A stretch of DNA of 64,000 nt from Secundilactobacillus paracollinoides DSM 15502 = JCM 11969 (GCF_001311135.1 NZ_BBAG01000011.1:1-64000); one strand, 5' to 3'; positions 21,514 to 30,882 are shown, counted from the stretch's first letter. Notes: a model not told the origin generated them from the letters alone. Translations and numbers: made by a program.

Positions 21514-22119
21514 ATGAAACGAATCGTAGTTGGCATCACCGGTGCATCCGGCACTATCTACGGCATTAGTCTTCTACAGGCACTTCACGCCCAGCCAGAC
21601 GTTGAAACGCACCTGGTCATGAGCCGCTGGGCCAAGGAGAACCTAGCAGTGGAAACGCCAGAATGGTCGCTCAGGGACGTGCAGGCATTAGCCGATGTTG
21701 TGGAAGACGACCGCAATTTAGGTGCTACGATTGCCAGCGGTTCGTTTCAGCATGACGGCATGGTTATCGTTCCCGCCAGCATGAAGACCGTCGCGGCCAT
21801 TTCAATGGGGCTAGCGGATAATTTGATTGCGCGAGCGGCGGATGTGACACTGAAGGAGCGCCGACCACTGCTGATCGTACCGCGGGAATCCCCGTTTAAT
21901 CAGATCCATTTGGAAAATATGCTGAAGCTGGCAAGAATGGGCGTGGAAATTATCCCACCGATTCCAGCCTTCTATAATAATCCGAAAACGATCGATGATT
22001 TGATCGACCACAACACCATGAAATTGCTGGATCACCTGCATATTCAAAACGACTTTCAGGGACGTTGGCAGGGTCTTAACGAAGCTAAATCGGCTGCTAA
22101 ACGAGAGGGGAATGCCTAA
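21514..22119 (+). CDS. lpdB: UbiX-family flavin prenyltransferase
   Basis: Makes prenylated FMN from FMN and dimethylallyl phosphate, the cofactor of UbiD enzymes. N-terminal VGITGASGTIYGISLL and the FMN-phosphate region GMVIVPASMKTVAAISMG (about residues 88-105), LLIVPRESP, ENMLKLARMG. 201 residues, intact. ATG follows GAAAGGATG. Its stop overlaps the lpdD start (TAATG). Cofactor supplier for LpdC; separated from it by repeats only. Confidence 0.9.
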   Translation: MKRIVVGITGASGTIYGISLLQALHAQPDVETHLVMSRWAKENLAVETPEWSLRDVQALADVVEDDRNLGATIASGSFQHDGMVIVPASMKTVAAISMGLADNLIARAADVTLKERRPLLIVPRESPFNQIHLENMLKLARMGVEIIPPIPAFYNNPKTIDDLIDHNTMKLLDHLHIQNDFQGRWQGLNEAKSAAKREGNA

Positions 22120-22454
22120 TGACCCGCACGTTTTCAGTTACGCAAGCTGGTTTTTCCATGCAGGCCATCGTTGACCGGCAGAGTCAGTACTTGCTGATTC
22201 AGTTGATTGGCGGCGACGTGCCGCACTATGGCGTGGTGACCACTGTAAGTCAGCAGGAAGCGCCGACAACCATTGCGATGCCCAGCCGTCCCGGTCATCA
22301 CCACCAAGAAGGGGTGTTGACTGAGCAGTTAGCGACAATGCTGCAACCGCATTTGCAATCTAATGCGATGATCGTTGGCGGGATGCACGTTAATGAAATT
22401 TCGCCGGAACAGATGCAGGCTACCCAGGCGATGGTAACTAGTTTGGGCGAATAG
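22119..22454 (+). CDS. lpdD: gallate decarboxylase accessory subunit D
   Basis: Small protein (111 residues) of the LpdD/prenylated-flavin chaperone-like type. Recognised from its place after UbiX and lpdC and the conserved GVVTT..PGHHHQEGVL and VGGMHVNEI segments. In Lactiplantibacillus LpdD is needed alongside LpdC, although its chemistry is unclear. Overlaps lpdB by one base, so cotranslated. Intact. Confidence 0.75.
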   Translation: MTRTFSVTQAGFSMQAIVDRQSQYLLIQLIGGDVPHYGVVTTVSQQEAPTTIAMPSRPGHHHQEGVLTEQLATMLQPHLQSNAMIVGGMHVNEISPEQMQATQAMVTSLGE

Positions 22455-22519
22455 ATCATTGCCTGGTTAGGCGCACATCCGGCGGCGAAACCGGTGGAAC
22501 GATTTTCGAAATAGAACTG

Positions 22520-22566
22520 AAAAGGATGACAATCTGCTATTTTGGCACTAAGTCATTCTTTTTTTT
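22520..22566 (+). terminator. terminator of lpdBD
   Basis: AAGGATGAC..GTCATTCTT arms with a T run. Confidence 0.55.
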
Positions 22567-22620
22567 CTGCTATGCGGTACACTAGAAGTAATATTTTGAG
22601 ACAAAACGAGGTGAGTGGCG

Positions 22621-23145
22621 GTGGCTAATAACGACCAAAATAATATCGTCAGTCTGGACATCATGATGATGGAATTTCAACGGGCATATCTGTTTCAACG
22701 CAAGTTTATTCGAGCTTATGCTAACGCACCGAAAGCCAAGTATGACATTACATTTGATGAGTATTTGATTATGCACGACATTGCCATGGCAACCACCGAT
22801 ATGGCTAGTTCTGATTTAGCGGAACGACATCAAGTCAGTAAACCGGCAATGACTCGGTTGTTAAAAGGGTTGGTCGCAAAACAGCTCATTATTGAGACTG
22901 AAGGTACTGACAAACGTCAGAAAATCTGGCAACTTACACCAAAGGGCCAAGAGGTCGACCGTGCCGTGACGGCGGATGAGCGCGTAAATGTCAAAACTTG
23001 GCAAGATCGTGTGGGAACTCGTCGAATTCAAGAGTTTTTCAGTTTTTTGGACGAATTTCAGGATGCTATTAGCGATACGCATGGTTATTTTCCTGTTGAA
23101 GGTGGTTCAATTACGAAAAGCAAAGAACAGCATACAGACGATTAA
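22621..23145 (+). CDS. MarR-family regulator
   Basis: Winged-helix regulator: EYLIMHDIAMATTDMASSDL, then LAERHQVSKPAMTRLLKGLV (recognition helix) and the wing TEGTDKRQKIWQLTPKG. Basic and acidic tail (SITKSKEQHTDD). I prefer GTG 22621, nine bases after GAGG, over the GTG at 22615, which is too close. About 174 residues, intact. It precedes an adhP-like/old-yellow-enzyme operon in the same direction with its own terminator between, so it probably responds to electrophiles or aldehydes and regulates that operon (inference). Confidence 0.85.
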   Translation: MANNDQNNIVSLDIMMMEFQRAYLFQRKFIRAYANAPKAKYDITFDEYLIMHDIAMATTDMASSDLAERHQVSKPAMTRLLKGLVAKQLIIETEGTDKRQKIWQLTPKGQEVDRAVTADERVNVKTWQDRVGTRRIQEFFSFLDEFQDAISDTHGYFPVEGGSITKSKEQHTDD

Positions 23146-23152
23146 ATTAAAA

Positions 23153-23189
23153 GATAACGCAACGTAAGTGACCGTTGCGTTATTTTTTT
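23153..23189 (+). terminator. terminator of the MarR gene
   Basis: ATAACGCAACG..CGTTGCGTTAT stem followed by TTTTTT. Confidence 0.85.
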
Positions 23190-23227
23190 ATCACTATATT
23201 AGTTAACAAGCCGAAACAATATATGTA

Positions 23228-23256
23228 CGTTTATGGAATTTATGTAAACGCTTAAT
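23228..23256. promoter_or_regulatory. inverted repeat overlapping a cre-like site before adhP2
   Basis: CGTTTA (23228) and TAAACG (to 23250) form an inverted repeat with an 11-base centre. TGTAAACGCTTAAT (23243-23256) matches the CcpA cre consensus at 12 of 14 positions. Confidence 0.4.
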
Positions 23257-23354
23257 GAATATTTTTGTGAATAGTTAATTAATAATAAAACACTATATAT
23301 TAGCGATTAAAACATTATTTCACTTGTATAAAAACTATAATGTGAAAAAAGTTC

Positions 23355-23382
23355 TTGACTCTGACTAATCTGGTGGTAAGCT
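23355..23382 (+). promoter_or_regulatory. promoter of adhP2-oye1
   Basis: TTGACT, 16-base spacer, TAAGCT, about 40 bases before the start codon. Confidence 0.45.
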
Positions 23383-23424
23383 GTAATCGTTAATAAGTTA
23401 AACTAAATTAGAAGGTGTTCAAGA

Positions 23425-24450
23425 ATGAAAGCAGTCACGATTAAAGAACCAGCAAACGGGTACTTTGACATTAAAGATGTCACGCTACGTCCAATTGAAG
23501 CTGGGGAAGCATTAGTTGATATGGAATACTGTGGTGTCTGTCACACAGATTTGTTGATTGCCAGTGGTGCTCAGGGAGAACATCCTGGCCGGATCACAGG
23601 ACACGAAGGCGTTGGTATCGTTCGTGAAGTTGCCCCGGATGTGACTTCAGTTAAACCTGGTGACCGGGTTTCGATTGCTTGGCTCTTTGCCGGCTGTGGT
23701 CATTGTGAATACTGTGAACAGGGTCTAGAAAATCTTTGCCGAAATCGTCACGAATCTGGTTTTGATGTGGATGGGGCGATGGCGCAACAGGCTATTGTTA
23801 AAGCTGACTGGGCGGTTAAAGTGCCAGCTGGATTGGATCCTGTTAAAGCAACATCCATTACCTGTGCTGGTGTGACGTCATATAAAGCAATCAAGGAATC
23901 AAACACAAAACCCGGCGACTGGATCGTTGTCTATGGTGCTGGTGGTTTAGGTAACTTGGCCGTTCAATACGCAAAGAACGTCTTTAATTTGAACGTTATT
24001 TCCGTTGATATCTTCGATGAAAAACTTGCCTTAGCTAAGGATGCCGGTGCTGACTTGGTATACAATGCCAGCAATAATGACTCGCCTCAATTTGTTCACG
24101 AGCACTTACCAGAAGGTGTTGCTGCAGCAATCGTTACGGCACCAGCTGCGACCGTTTTTGACCAAGCAGCAAACGTTGTAAAAGCTCATGGGACAGTAGT
24201 CGCTGTCGGGATGGCTGCTGGCAACATGGAAATGAGTATTGCCAAGATGATCGTTGATGGTACTCAGGTTAAAGGCACGTTAACTGGGACCCGGAATGAC
24301 TTAGCTGAAGCCTTCATGTATGCATCAAAGGGACTCGTTTCACCAATCACGTCGTTACGTCGAATGAGTGATATCAACAAAATCGTTGACCAGATGCACG
24401 CCGGTAAGATTCAGGGTCGCGCTGTTATCGATATCAAAGCTGAAGCATAG
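23425..24450 (+). CDS. adhP: zinc-dependent alcohol dehydrogenase, second copy
   Basis: Close relative of the enzyme at 12579 with the same zinc ligands ([23 protein letters not shown]) and NAD fold (GAGGLGNLAVQ). 341 residues, without the C-terminal extension of the first copy. ATG follows AAGGTG. Forms an operon with the old-yellow-enzyme gene 16 bases downstream, a pairing that suits stepwise reduction of unsaturated aldehydes and alcohols. Intact. Confidence 0.9.
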   Translation: MKAVTIKEPANGYFDIKDVTLRPIEAGEALVDMEYCGVCHTDLLIASGAQGEHPGRITGHEGVGIVREVAPDVTSVKPGDRVSIAWLFAGCGHCEYCEQGLENLCRNRHESGFDVDGAMAQQAIVKADWAVKVPAGLDPVKATSITCAGVTSYKAIKESNTKPGDWIVVYGAGGLGNLAVQYAKNVFNLNVISVDIFDEKLALAKDAGADLVYNASNNDSPQFVHEHLPEGVAAAIVTAPAATVFDQAANVVKAHGTVVAVGMAAGNMEMSIAKMIVDGTQVKGTLTGTRNDLAEAFMYASKGLVSPITSLRRMSDINKIVDQMHAGKIQGRAVIDIKAEA

Positions 24451-24466
24451 AAAGGACTTACTAAAA

Positions 24467-25641
24467 ATGACAGATTATAACTTTTTAAACCCATACCGTT
24501 TCCGTAATGGTGCCGTTGTCAAAAACCGGATCGTGATGGCACCAATGACCGAAATGAGTGCTCATGAAAATGGCGCAATTACTAAAGATCAAATCGATTA
24601 TTATGGCATGCGTTCAGGTGGCGTTGGTATGGAACTTACGGCCTGTGCTTACGTGACACCTGCAGGTAAGGGATTTGAAGGTAACCTCGGTGTTGACAGC
24701 GACCGCATGATTCCCGGTTTAGCCAAGTTGGCGCAAGCAATGAAGTTAAACGGAACTAAGGCGATTCTGCAGATTTTTGATGCTGGTCGGATGACAAATT
24801 CTAAGATTCTGCGTGGACAACAACCCGTTAGCGCTTCGGCTATTGCAGCTGACGCCCAGGTTCAGAAACACCGCGCGCCTTAACCGGTGCTGAAGTTTTG
24901 GATGAAATCAAAGCTTTTGGTGAAGCGACACGTCGGGCCATTGCAGCCGGATTTGATGGAGTTGAGATCCATGGTGCCAACACTTACTTGATTCAACAAT
25001 TCTATTCACCAAATTCCAATCAACGTGAAGATAAATGGGGTGGCAACCTTGAAAACCGGATGCGTTTCCCACTGGCCGTCATTGACCAAGTGAAGGAGGT
25101 TGCCGATCAGTACGCTAATCACGACTTTATCGTTGGCTACCGGATCAGTCCAGAAGAAATCGAAACACCGGGGATTCGGCTGGAAGACACACTAACTTTC
25201 GTTGACCGTTTAGCGGATGCACCACTCGATTACCTTCATGTTTCCATGGGGAATGTTTGGCGGACTTCATTGAACGATAAAGAAGCAACAGAACCAATCC
25301 TTCCACAAATTTTACGTGTACTGGACGACCGGATTCCATTGATTGGTGTCGGCAACATTGAGAAGCCAGAAGATGCAGAAAAAGTAATTGATGCCGGTAT
25401 CGATTTTGCTGCTATCGGCCGTGAATTGATTCGCGAACCACAATGGGTTCAAAAAATCATTGCTAATGATGAAGGCACGATCCGTTACCAATTGTCACCA
25501 TCTGATATTGATGACCTCAATATTCCAGCACCACTTTGGGATTTCTTGAACTTTGTTTTCAAGCCAATTGCGGGTATTTCGACTGAAGCAACACCTGAAG
25601 AAACTTTCGCTAATGCCGCTGCGCCTTGGGATAAGTTTTAA
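24467..25641 (+). pseudogene. NADH:flavin oxidoreductase (old yellow enzyme), one frameshift
   Basis: FMN-dependent ene-reductase fold: NRIVMAPMTEMSA near the N-terminus, GGVGMELTACAYV, GFDGVEIHGANTYLIQQFYSP with the substrate His/Asn pair, NRMRFPLAV, and AAIGRELIREPQW. ATG 24467 follows AAAGGAC, 16 bases after adhP2. One G is lost at 24865 (CAG[G]AAACACC), which restores VQETPRALTGAEV; the repaired length is 391. Paralogue of the gene at 26556. Likely reduces activated alkenes; the natural substrate is unknown. Confidence 0.85.
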
Positions 25642-25662
25642 AGGATGGTTGTATAAAACAAT

Positions 25663-25709
25663 AAAAAGGATGACAACGCGCTGTTAGCAGTCGCTGTCTT
25701 CCTTTTTTA
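25663..25709 (+). terminator. terminator of adhP2-oye1
   Basis: AAAAAGGATGACA..TGTCTTCCTTTTTT arms. Confidence 0.75.
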
Positions 25710-25725
25710 TTGCTTGGCACATCGG

Positions 25726-25741
25726 TGTTTCACGTGAAACA
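25726..25741. other. parS site (ParB binding)
   Basis: TGTTTCACGTGAAACA, a perfect 16-base palindrome equal to the Bacillus-type parS consensus. Confidence 0.9.
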
Positions 25742-25775
25742 TATGAAATGGGTAGAGATAAAGAGATAAAGATGA

Positions 25776-25839
25776 GACTAAAAAACGCCACATGTTCTAA
25801 TCCCAATTATTAGGTTTAGAAATGTGTCGCTTTTTAGTC
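25776..25839. terminator. long bidirectional terminator
   Basis: GACTAAAAAACG..CGCTTTTTAGTC arms extended by CACAT/ATGTG and TTCTAA/TTAGAA. Serves the minus-strand gene at 25856. Confidence 0.7.
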
Positions 25840-25855
25840 ATATGAAGACAATCTG

Positions 25856-26170
25856 TCAATAATTCTTTGAACGGGTGTCAGCCAACTGCTTGATTGCGGG
25901 ACCATGGTGGCCGTGGCCACCCTTATGCTTGTAGTGGTGGTGGCGATGACCTTGAGATTGCAGCATCAATTGCTTTGTGCGTTCGCGTTCAATCTGCAAC
26001 TTCTTGCGGTAAATGCCATTCTGTGCTCGGCCGTGAATAAATAGAGCAAGTGGAATCATTTCCAATGCCAGTCCTGCTGGAATTAACCAGGGATACTCTT
26101 TAATAATCTCAGTGTGTTTGTCAGCAATACGTTGTAAGTCTGACAGATCAACGGTAATCTCTTTTGCCAT
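25856..26170 (-). CDS. small membrane protein with His-rich tail
   Basis: 104 residues. One membrane segment (about 30-50: WLIPAGLALEMIPLALFI) is followed by a basic helix (IYRKKLQIERERTKQLML), then a His/Gly/Lys-rich tail (HRHHHYKHKGGHGHHG), possibly metal binding. I chose ATG 26170 (MAKEITVDL) because it sits 8 bases after AAAGGAG; starts further upstream overlap the ribosome site. The family is not recognised. Stands alone between a terminator and family B repeats, next to a parS site. Confidence 0.75.
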   Translation of the reverse strand: MAKEITVDLSDLQRIADKHTEIIKEYPWLIPAGLALEMIPLALFIHGRAQNGIYRKKLQIERERTKQLMLQSQGHRHHHYKHKGGHGHHGPAIKQLADTRSKNY

Positions 26171-26238
26171 TTCCATCACTCCTTTTCTCTTTATCATACC
26201 TTATTTTTTGGGGAATGAAAGCGATTTAATTGTGAATG

Positions 26239-26362
26239 AGAGTGGAACAAAGCGGTTAAGGGGCAGAATGTAAGGGACTCTGGCAGAAATGTCCGTTTTT
26301 GGCATTTTTGCCAGAGTCCCTTACATGGCCGCCCCTTGCTTTGTGGAACTCGTTACGGCACG
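26239..26362 (+). repeat. family B palindromic repeat B6
   Basis: GAGAGTGGAAC.. outer arm, inner stem GGGACTCTGGCAGAAATG / CATTTTTGCCAGAGTCCC, ends ACTCGTTACGGC (a variant of CACGTTTCGGC). Confidence 0.85.
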
Positions 26363-26433
26363 GATGCTAGAAAGGACGGTTTTGGTGTTCTCTGTTAAGT
26401 TTAGAATTAAGCGATTGTGGTTCTCTGTCCTCG

Positions 26434-26558
26434 AGCGGAAACGCGTTTCGGAAAACTGAGGGCTACTGCCTAAGCAACTCTGACAAAAATACCAAGCCCA
26501 GGTATTTCTGTCAGAGTTGCTTAGGCTCCGCCCTCAAACCGTTTTCCTCCACGCTCTA
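26434..26558 (-). repeat. family B palindromic repeat B7
   Basis: On the minus strand begins TAGAGCGTGGAGG with TAG being the stop of the oye2 gene. Inner stem GCAACTCTGACAGAAATACC / GGTATTTTTGTCAGAGTTGC. Confidence 0.85.
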
Positions 26559-27694
26559 ATGCCTTATCTGCTGTTCATCAGTAATCAACGGGAACCCGCA
26601 CTTGAACACTGTCAGCAAGAAGTTGAGCAATGGTTTCGTTACCTTCAACTCGTCGACATCGCTCAGTGCGAACGTGTAGCGGATGCTGTCTTCTTCGCCG
26701 GCTTCGACCTTTTGAACCCATCGTGGTTCGCGGATCAGTTCTCGGCCTAACGCTGCGAAGTCTACGTTTTCGCCGATCAATTTTTCGACTTGAGCGGGAC
26801 TGGCGAGGTGGCCGACGACCATCAATGGCAGGCCCGGTGCGAGCACTTCTTTGATTTTCTCGAAGACGGGTTGCTTGTCGTCGGCGTCCACAATGGAGCT
26901 GCCCCAGGCGTCGGCCAGCGAGATGTGCAGGTAGTCGATGGGGGTCTGGTTCAGCGCCTTCACTAAGGCGAGTGTGTCAGCCATGCGGATGCCTGGTGTT
27001 TCGCGTTCTTCAGGGGATAAACGATATCCCAGGATGAATGGTCGGTTGGCTTTGGCGATGACCTGGGCGCAGATTTTGACCACGGCTAATGGGAAAGTCA
27101 TGCGCTTTTCCAATGAGCCGCCGAATTTGTCGTCACGCTGGTTGGTCAGTGGCTGAAGAACTGCTGAATGAGGTAAGTGTTGGCACCGTGGAGTTCCACG
27201 CCGTCAAAACCCGCATCGATGGCGAGTTGAGTGGCCTTGGCAAAGTCCATGATGGTTTCTTCGACCTCAGCCGTAGAAAGGGCACGGGGCTGTTCGGCAC
27301 CTGGTCGGTCAGCCTGAACGTTACCGGCTGAAACAGATTGTTCGCCGCGAAGGATCTTGGAGTTGCTCATGCGACCAGCGCTGAAGATCTGTAAAATGGC
27401 CTTGGTGTGGCCGACCTTCATGGCGTTTGCTAATTTTGTCAGACCTGGCAGCATGTCTTCGTGGGCGGCGCTGAGTTCGCCTTCAAAACCTTTGCCTAAA
27501 TCGTTGACGTTGGCGCAGCCGGTGATCTGCATCCCGACCCCGCCAGCACGCAGGTTGTAGTAGGCCGTTTCGTCACTGGTGATGGTGCCATCCTCAAAAC
27601 TGGACTGCTCGGTCATGGGTGACATGGCGATTCGGTTTGCGATAGTGACGCCGTTTCTTAAGGTGTAGGGCTTTAAAAATTGATAGTTGGTCAT
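26556..27694 (-). pseudogene. NADH:flavin oxidoreductase (old yellow enzyme), second copy, one frameshift
   Basis: Paralogue of the 24467 gene: NRIAMSPMTEQSS, GGVGMQITGCANV, GFDGVELHGANTYLIQQFF, AALGRELIREPRW. One C is lost at about 27150 (AG[C]CCACTG), restoring FFSPLTNQRDDKFGGS; the repaired length is 379. ATG 27694 follows GAAAGGAAG. The stop TAG is shared with repeat B7. Single gene; the recombinase-like gene is 26 bases upstream in the same direction, so cotranscription is possible. Confidence 0.85.
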
Positions 27695-27720
27695 TGAAAT
27701 CTTCCTTTCAAAACGACCGC

Positions 27721-28554
27721 CTAAGCCTTCACGGCAGCCGCTAATTGATGATAATACGCAATGGATTGAGGGTCGAGCCGCAGATCGGCGGCCAGTTCCT
27801 GATCCGTGAGCTTGTCGTGGGTCAGAAAATAGTTAACAACCATGCTCTGGTAGAGCTTGGTGGGCGTCAGCGGAATGCCGAGCACCTTTTCATCCGGTTT
27901 CAAATACTTATGCATACCAGGCACAGTGAGGTGCGGGTCGCCGTCGAACCGTTGTTTTAAAAACAGGTCTTGGCTGTGCTGGCGCGCCTGAATCGGGGTG
28001 ATGAACCGGGTGAATTCGGCCCAGAATGTCGTTTCCCATTCGTTAAAGGAATTCGGATCAAACTGGGTGTAAAATCCTGGTGTCAACATTTCCTTCACCG
28101 TATACCCGCGGTTCGTCAGCAACAACGTCAGTCGCGTATAGTATGACAACTGATCGTTTCCCATGATCTCCGGCAACGCGTACAGCCACTTCGTCGACGG
28201 TGCACGAAGCTGTTCCTTGGACTTCCCTTTTAAGGTCAGCGTCGGAAACTGCGAGATCAAATTGTGGGTAAACAGGTATTTGAAATAGATGTTAATATGT
28301 GACAGCATCTTATTATAAGTGCCATTCGTCACGTGACGCTCATTGATCAGCATCGCTAAATACTGCTCAACATCGCGGTCAAACAGCGCCGCTACCCGAT
28401 GATCACGCTGATAGCCAGTGTTAAACGTACTCATATAACTAAACAGATCGGTCAGCACCGTCCGATACTCATTGATCGTCGGTTGCGCCAAACCTTCATT
28501 TTCCAGGTAGGGTTCGAAGACGTCCTGGTAGGGATATTGGGTTGCTTGCGCCAT
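27721..28554 (-). CDS. tyrosine recombinase-like protein with degenerate active site
   Basis: 277 residues. The N-terminal SAM-like core-binding fold (YLENEGLAQPTINEYRTVLTDLFSYM.., residues about 16-110) is typical of Xer/phage integrases. The C-terminal half has the layout of the catalytic domain, but the motifs are altered: where Arg I is expected there is LLLTNRGYTVKEML, and where H-x-L-R-H is expected there is TKLYQSMVV. A Tyr doublet survives in SIAYYHQLA. It is therefore probably a DNA-binding, non-cleaving relative. ATG follows GGAGGCG. No attachment sites or phage genes adjoin it. A cre-like site lies 67 bases upstream. Confidence 0.65.
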   Translation of the reverse strand: MAQATQYPYQDVFEPYLENEGLAQPTINEYRTVLTDLFSYMSTFNTGYQRDHRVAALFDRDVEQYLAMLINERHVTNGTYNKMLSHINIYFKYLFTHNLISQFPTLTLKGKSKEQLRAPSTKWLYALPEIMGNDQLSYYTRLTLLLTNRGYTVKEMLTPGFYTQFDPNSFNEWETTFWAEFTRFITPIQARQHSQDLFLKQRFDGDPHLTVPGMHKYLKPDEKVLGIPLTPTKLYQSMVVNYFLTHDKLTDQELAADLRLDPQSIAYYHQLAAAVKA

Positions 28555-28620
28555 GTAAACGCCTCCTTTATTTACTTTAACCTAGTAAGTAATTAAATAC
28601 AACGGGTAAAGAATAATTTT

Positions 28621-28634
28621 TGTAAACGATTACT
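28621..28634. promoter_or_regulatory. cre-like CcpA site
   Basis: TGTAAACGATTACT matches the cre consensus at 13 of 14 positions. Lies upstream of the recombinase-like gene. Confidence 0.45.
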
Positions 28635-28704
28635 GTGTTGTGTTGCCAGCAGTGTTCCTGTAGGCTGATAATGGTAGTTTTAGAACTCGGCGTTTGCGTT
28701 CGAC

Positions 28705-28967
28705 GTTCGTTGCATTGCGCGGTTTGGCACTCCGCTGTGGTGGCTCGCGATGAAGCTAATTCGATTTCTGCTGCGCAGCTCTCGAATGGATCTTCATCGT
28801 CTCGCATGGCACTAAATGGCCGAAAGTCACGCCCATTAAGTGCCATCGACACCACAACTCCGTGCCAAACCGCTCCATTCCACTGATTGTGAGCTAGCCA
28901 CATATACTTGTTAAGTATCACAAGACAGTTAAGGCTAGTTCGTAGATTATTCGCACTCGACTGCTAG
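28705..28967 (+). repeat. family A structured repeat, copy A5
   Basis: Closing stem GCGGTTTGGCACTCCG / CTCCGTGCCAAACCGC (paired difference from A3). Hairpins 1 and 2 are as in A3, and the tail GCACTCGACTGCT ends the copy. Confidence 0.9.
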
Positions 28968-29138
28968 CCAGCCAATATAGTTGGAACCAATGTCAGTAAC
29001 TTGCTGATAAGAACCATGATTACAAATAAGTAATGTGACGCAACGTAACGTTGCAAACTGGAAAAAGTTACGCAACGCAGCGAAAGTAGCGAACCAAACG
29101 CAATATAACATATAGAAGAAAAGCTTAAAGGAAGATGG

Positions 29139-30759
29139 TTGGTTGATGCGCGTATGAATTCGAAAATAATTTCTGGGTCGTTTTGGCTCTCGTTTGGGAG
29201 TATCTTTTCGCGGGTGTTGGGTATTGTGTACCTAATCCCGTGGTTGGCGATGTTGGGCAGTCCGAGTCATCAGACGACGGCGCAGGCAATTTTTAACAGT
29301 GCCTACACGCCGTATGCGCTGTTTATCTCGCTGGGAACGGCAGGCTTCCCGTCCGCCATCGCGCGGCGGGTGGCCTACTACAATGGCCAGGGAAAACCGC
29401 TGAGCGCCAAGCGGGTGACGCAGACTGGGTTTGTGATCATGCTGCTGTCCGGTATCATCTGCGGGATTCTGCTGTACACGTTTGCGCCGTTGCTGGCGGC
29501 CAGCAGTCCGGTCAAGTCGACCTGCGATGCAACGTTGGCGATTCGCGCCTGGTGCCCGCTATTGTCATTTTACCATCCATGAGCGCGTTGCGGGGCTGGT
29601 TTCAAGGAAATGGCGACCTGAAACCGTACGGCCTGTCACAACTGTGGGAACAGTTGGTGCGGGTCATTGTCATTTTGGCGGGCACGTATCTGATCATTGA
29701 GGTGCTCCACCAAAACTATATCCAGGCGGTCTACGTCAGTGTGGCTGCCGCCTTCTTTGGGGCGGTGTTTAGCTACGGCTACCTGTTGGTGCGCCTGATC
29801 CGGCAACGGCGCGGGGCTCCGGCAGTCGCCGCGTCGACTGAAAAACCGTCCGTGAGCCAACTAGGTAAGACGCTGCTCATGATCAGCTATGAGTCGATTC
29901 CGTTTGTCATCGTTGGGTCTGGCATCACGCTCTGTCAGCTCGTTGATCAATTGTTCTTTAAACAGATTCTGGTCGGCAGCCTGCACCTATCGGCGGGCTA
30001 CACGCAGTATCTTTACACGATTTTTTCCGCTAATCCGAATAAGATCACGACGGTGGTGATCTCCCTCGCCATGGCGGTGTCCGAGTCGTCCTTGCCACTG
30101 ATCTCCGGCAAATTATCGTCGGTTAAAACGAGCTATAAATCGATTGAAAAACTGATTACGGATAACCTGAAACTGTTGCTGGTGACGCTGTTGCCGATGG
30201 TTATCATGATCAGTGCACTCTCCTATCCAATCTATGGTGTCTTTTTCAACTTCGATAACCTTGGTGCCCACTATCTCGTTTACAACGTCATTCAAAGTTT
30301 TGTTTTAGGACTTGGGATTGACGTGTTAACGCTGATGCAGTCGTTGCGGATGAGCAAGCTGGCCACCGTGACGTTGCTGGTTGGTCTGGGTGTTAAACTT
30401 CTTCTTCAATGGCCGCTCGTATACGCGCTTCAGGGATTAGGCGCCATCATTGCCACCACAATTGCGTTTGGCATCGTCATTTTGATGGGGCTCCACTTTA
30501 TTTGTCGGTACTACCGCCTTCATTTACGCGAACTGTGGTCGATCGTGCGGCTGAACCTCATTTTCGCGGTCATTCTGCTGGCCGCAACCTTCCTGTTAAG
30601 CCACCTGTTGACGGCGGTTGCCTCAAAGATACTGGCCTTGTTGCTGGCGGCTGTATTAGGCTAATTTACGTGGCGGTCTATGTGGTACTGGCCAACGCGA
30701 CTGGTGTTGCCGAGAAAGTATTTGGGCAGCGCATTGGGCTGAGCATGCTGCATCGGTAA
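29139..30759 (+). pseudogene. polysaccharide/lipid flippase (MATE-like, SpoVB/YtgP type), two frameshifts
   Basis: Polytopic membrane protein of the MOP superfamily, about 13-14 membrane segments, probably flipping lipid-linked cell-wall or polysaccharide precursors. N-terminal GSFWLSFGSIFSRVLGIVYLIPW, then FISLGTAGFPSAIAR and ALRGWFQGNGDLKPYGLSQLWEQ, all typical of the family. Two losses: about 29551 (GC[C]CTG, restoring LVPAIVILPSMSALRG) and about 30662 (GG[N]CTA, restoring LGLIYVAVYVV). The repaired length is 540, normal. TTG 29139 sits 6 bases after AAGGA; ATG 29154 is an alternative. Single gene with a terminator at 30838. Confidence 0.8.
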
Positions 30760-30837
30760 TGATTATTTCCTGGGAAATACCGGGAAAGTTGCCTGATATT
30801 TTGGCGATATTGGATTGGAATTGTTAAAAAAGCAAAA

Positions 30838-30872
30838 ATAAAAAGCCTAGCATAATTTTGCTAGACTTTTTT
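30838..30872 (+). terminator. terminator of the flippase gene
   Basis: AAAAGCCTAGCA / TTGCTAGACTTTTTTT. Confidence 0.85.
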
Positions 30873-30882
30873 TGTTTACAGA

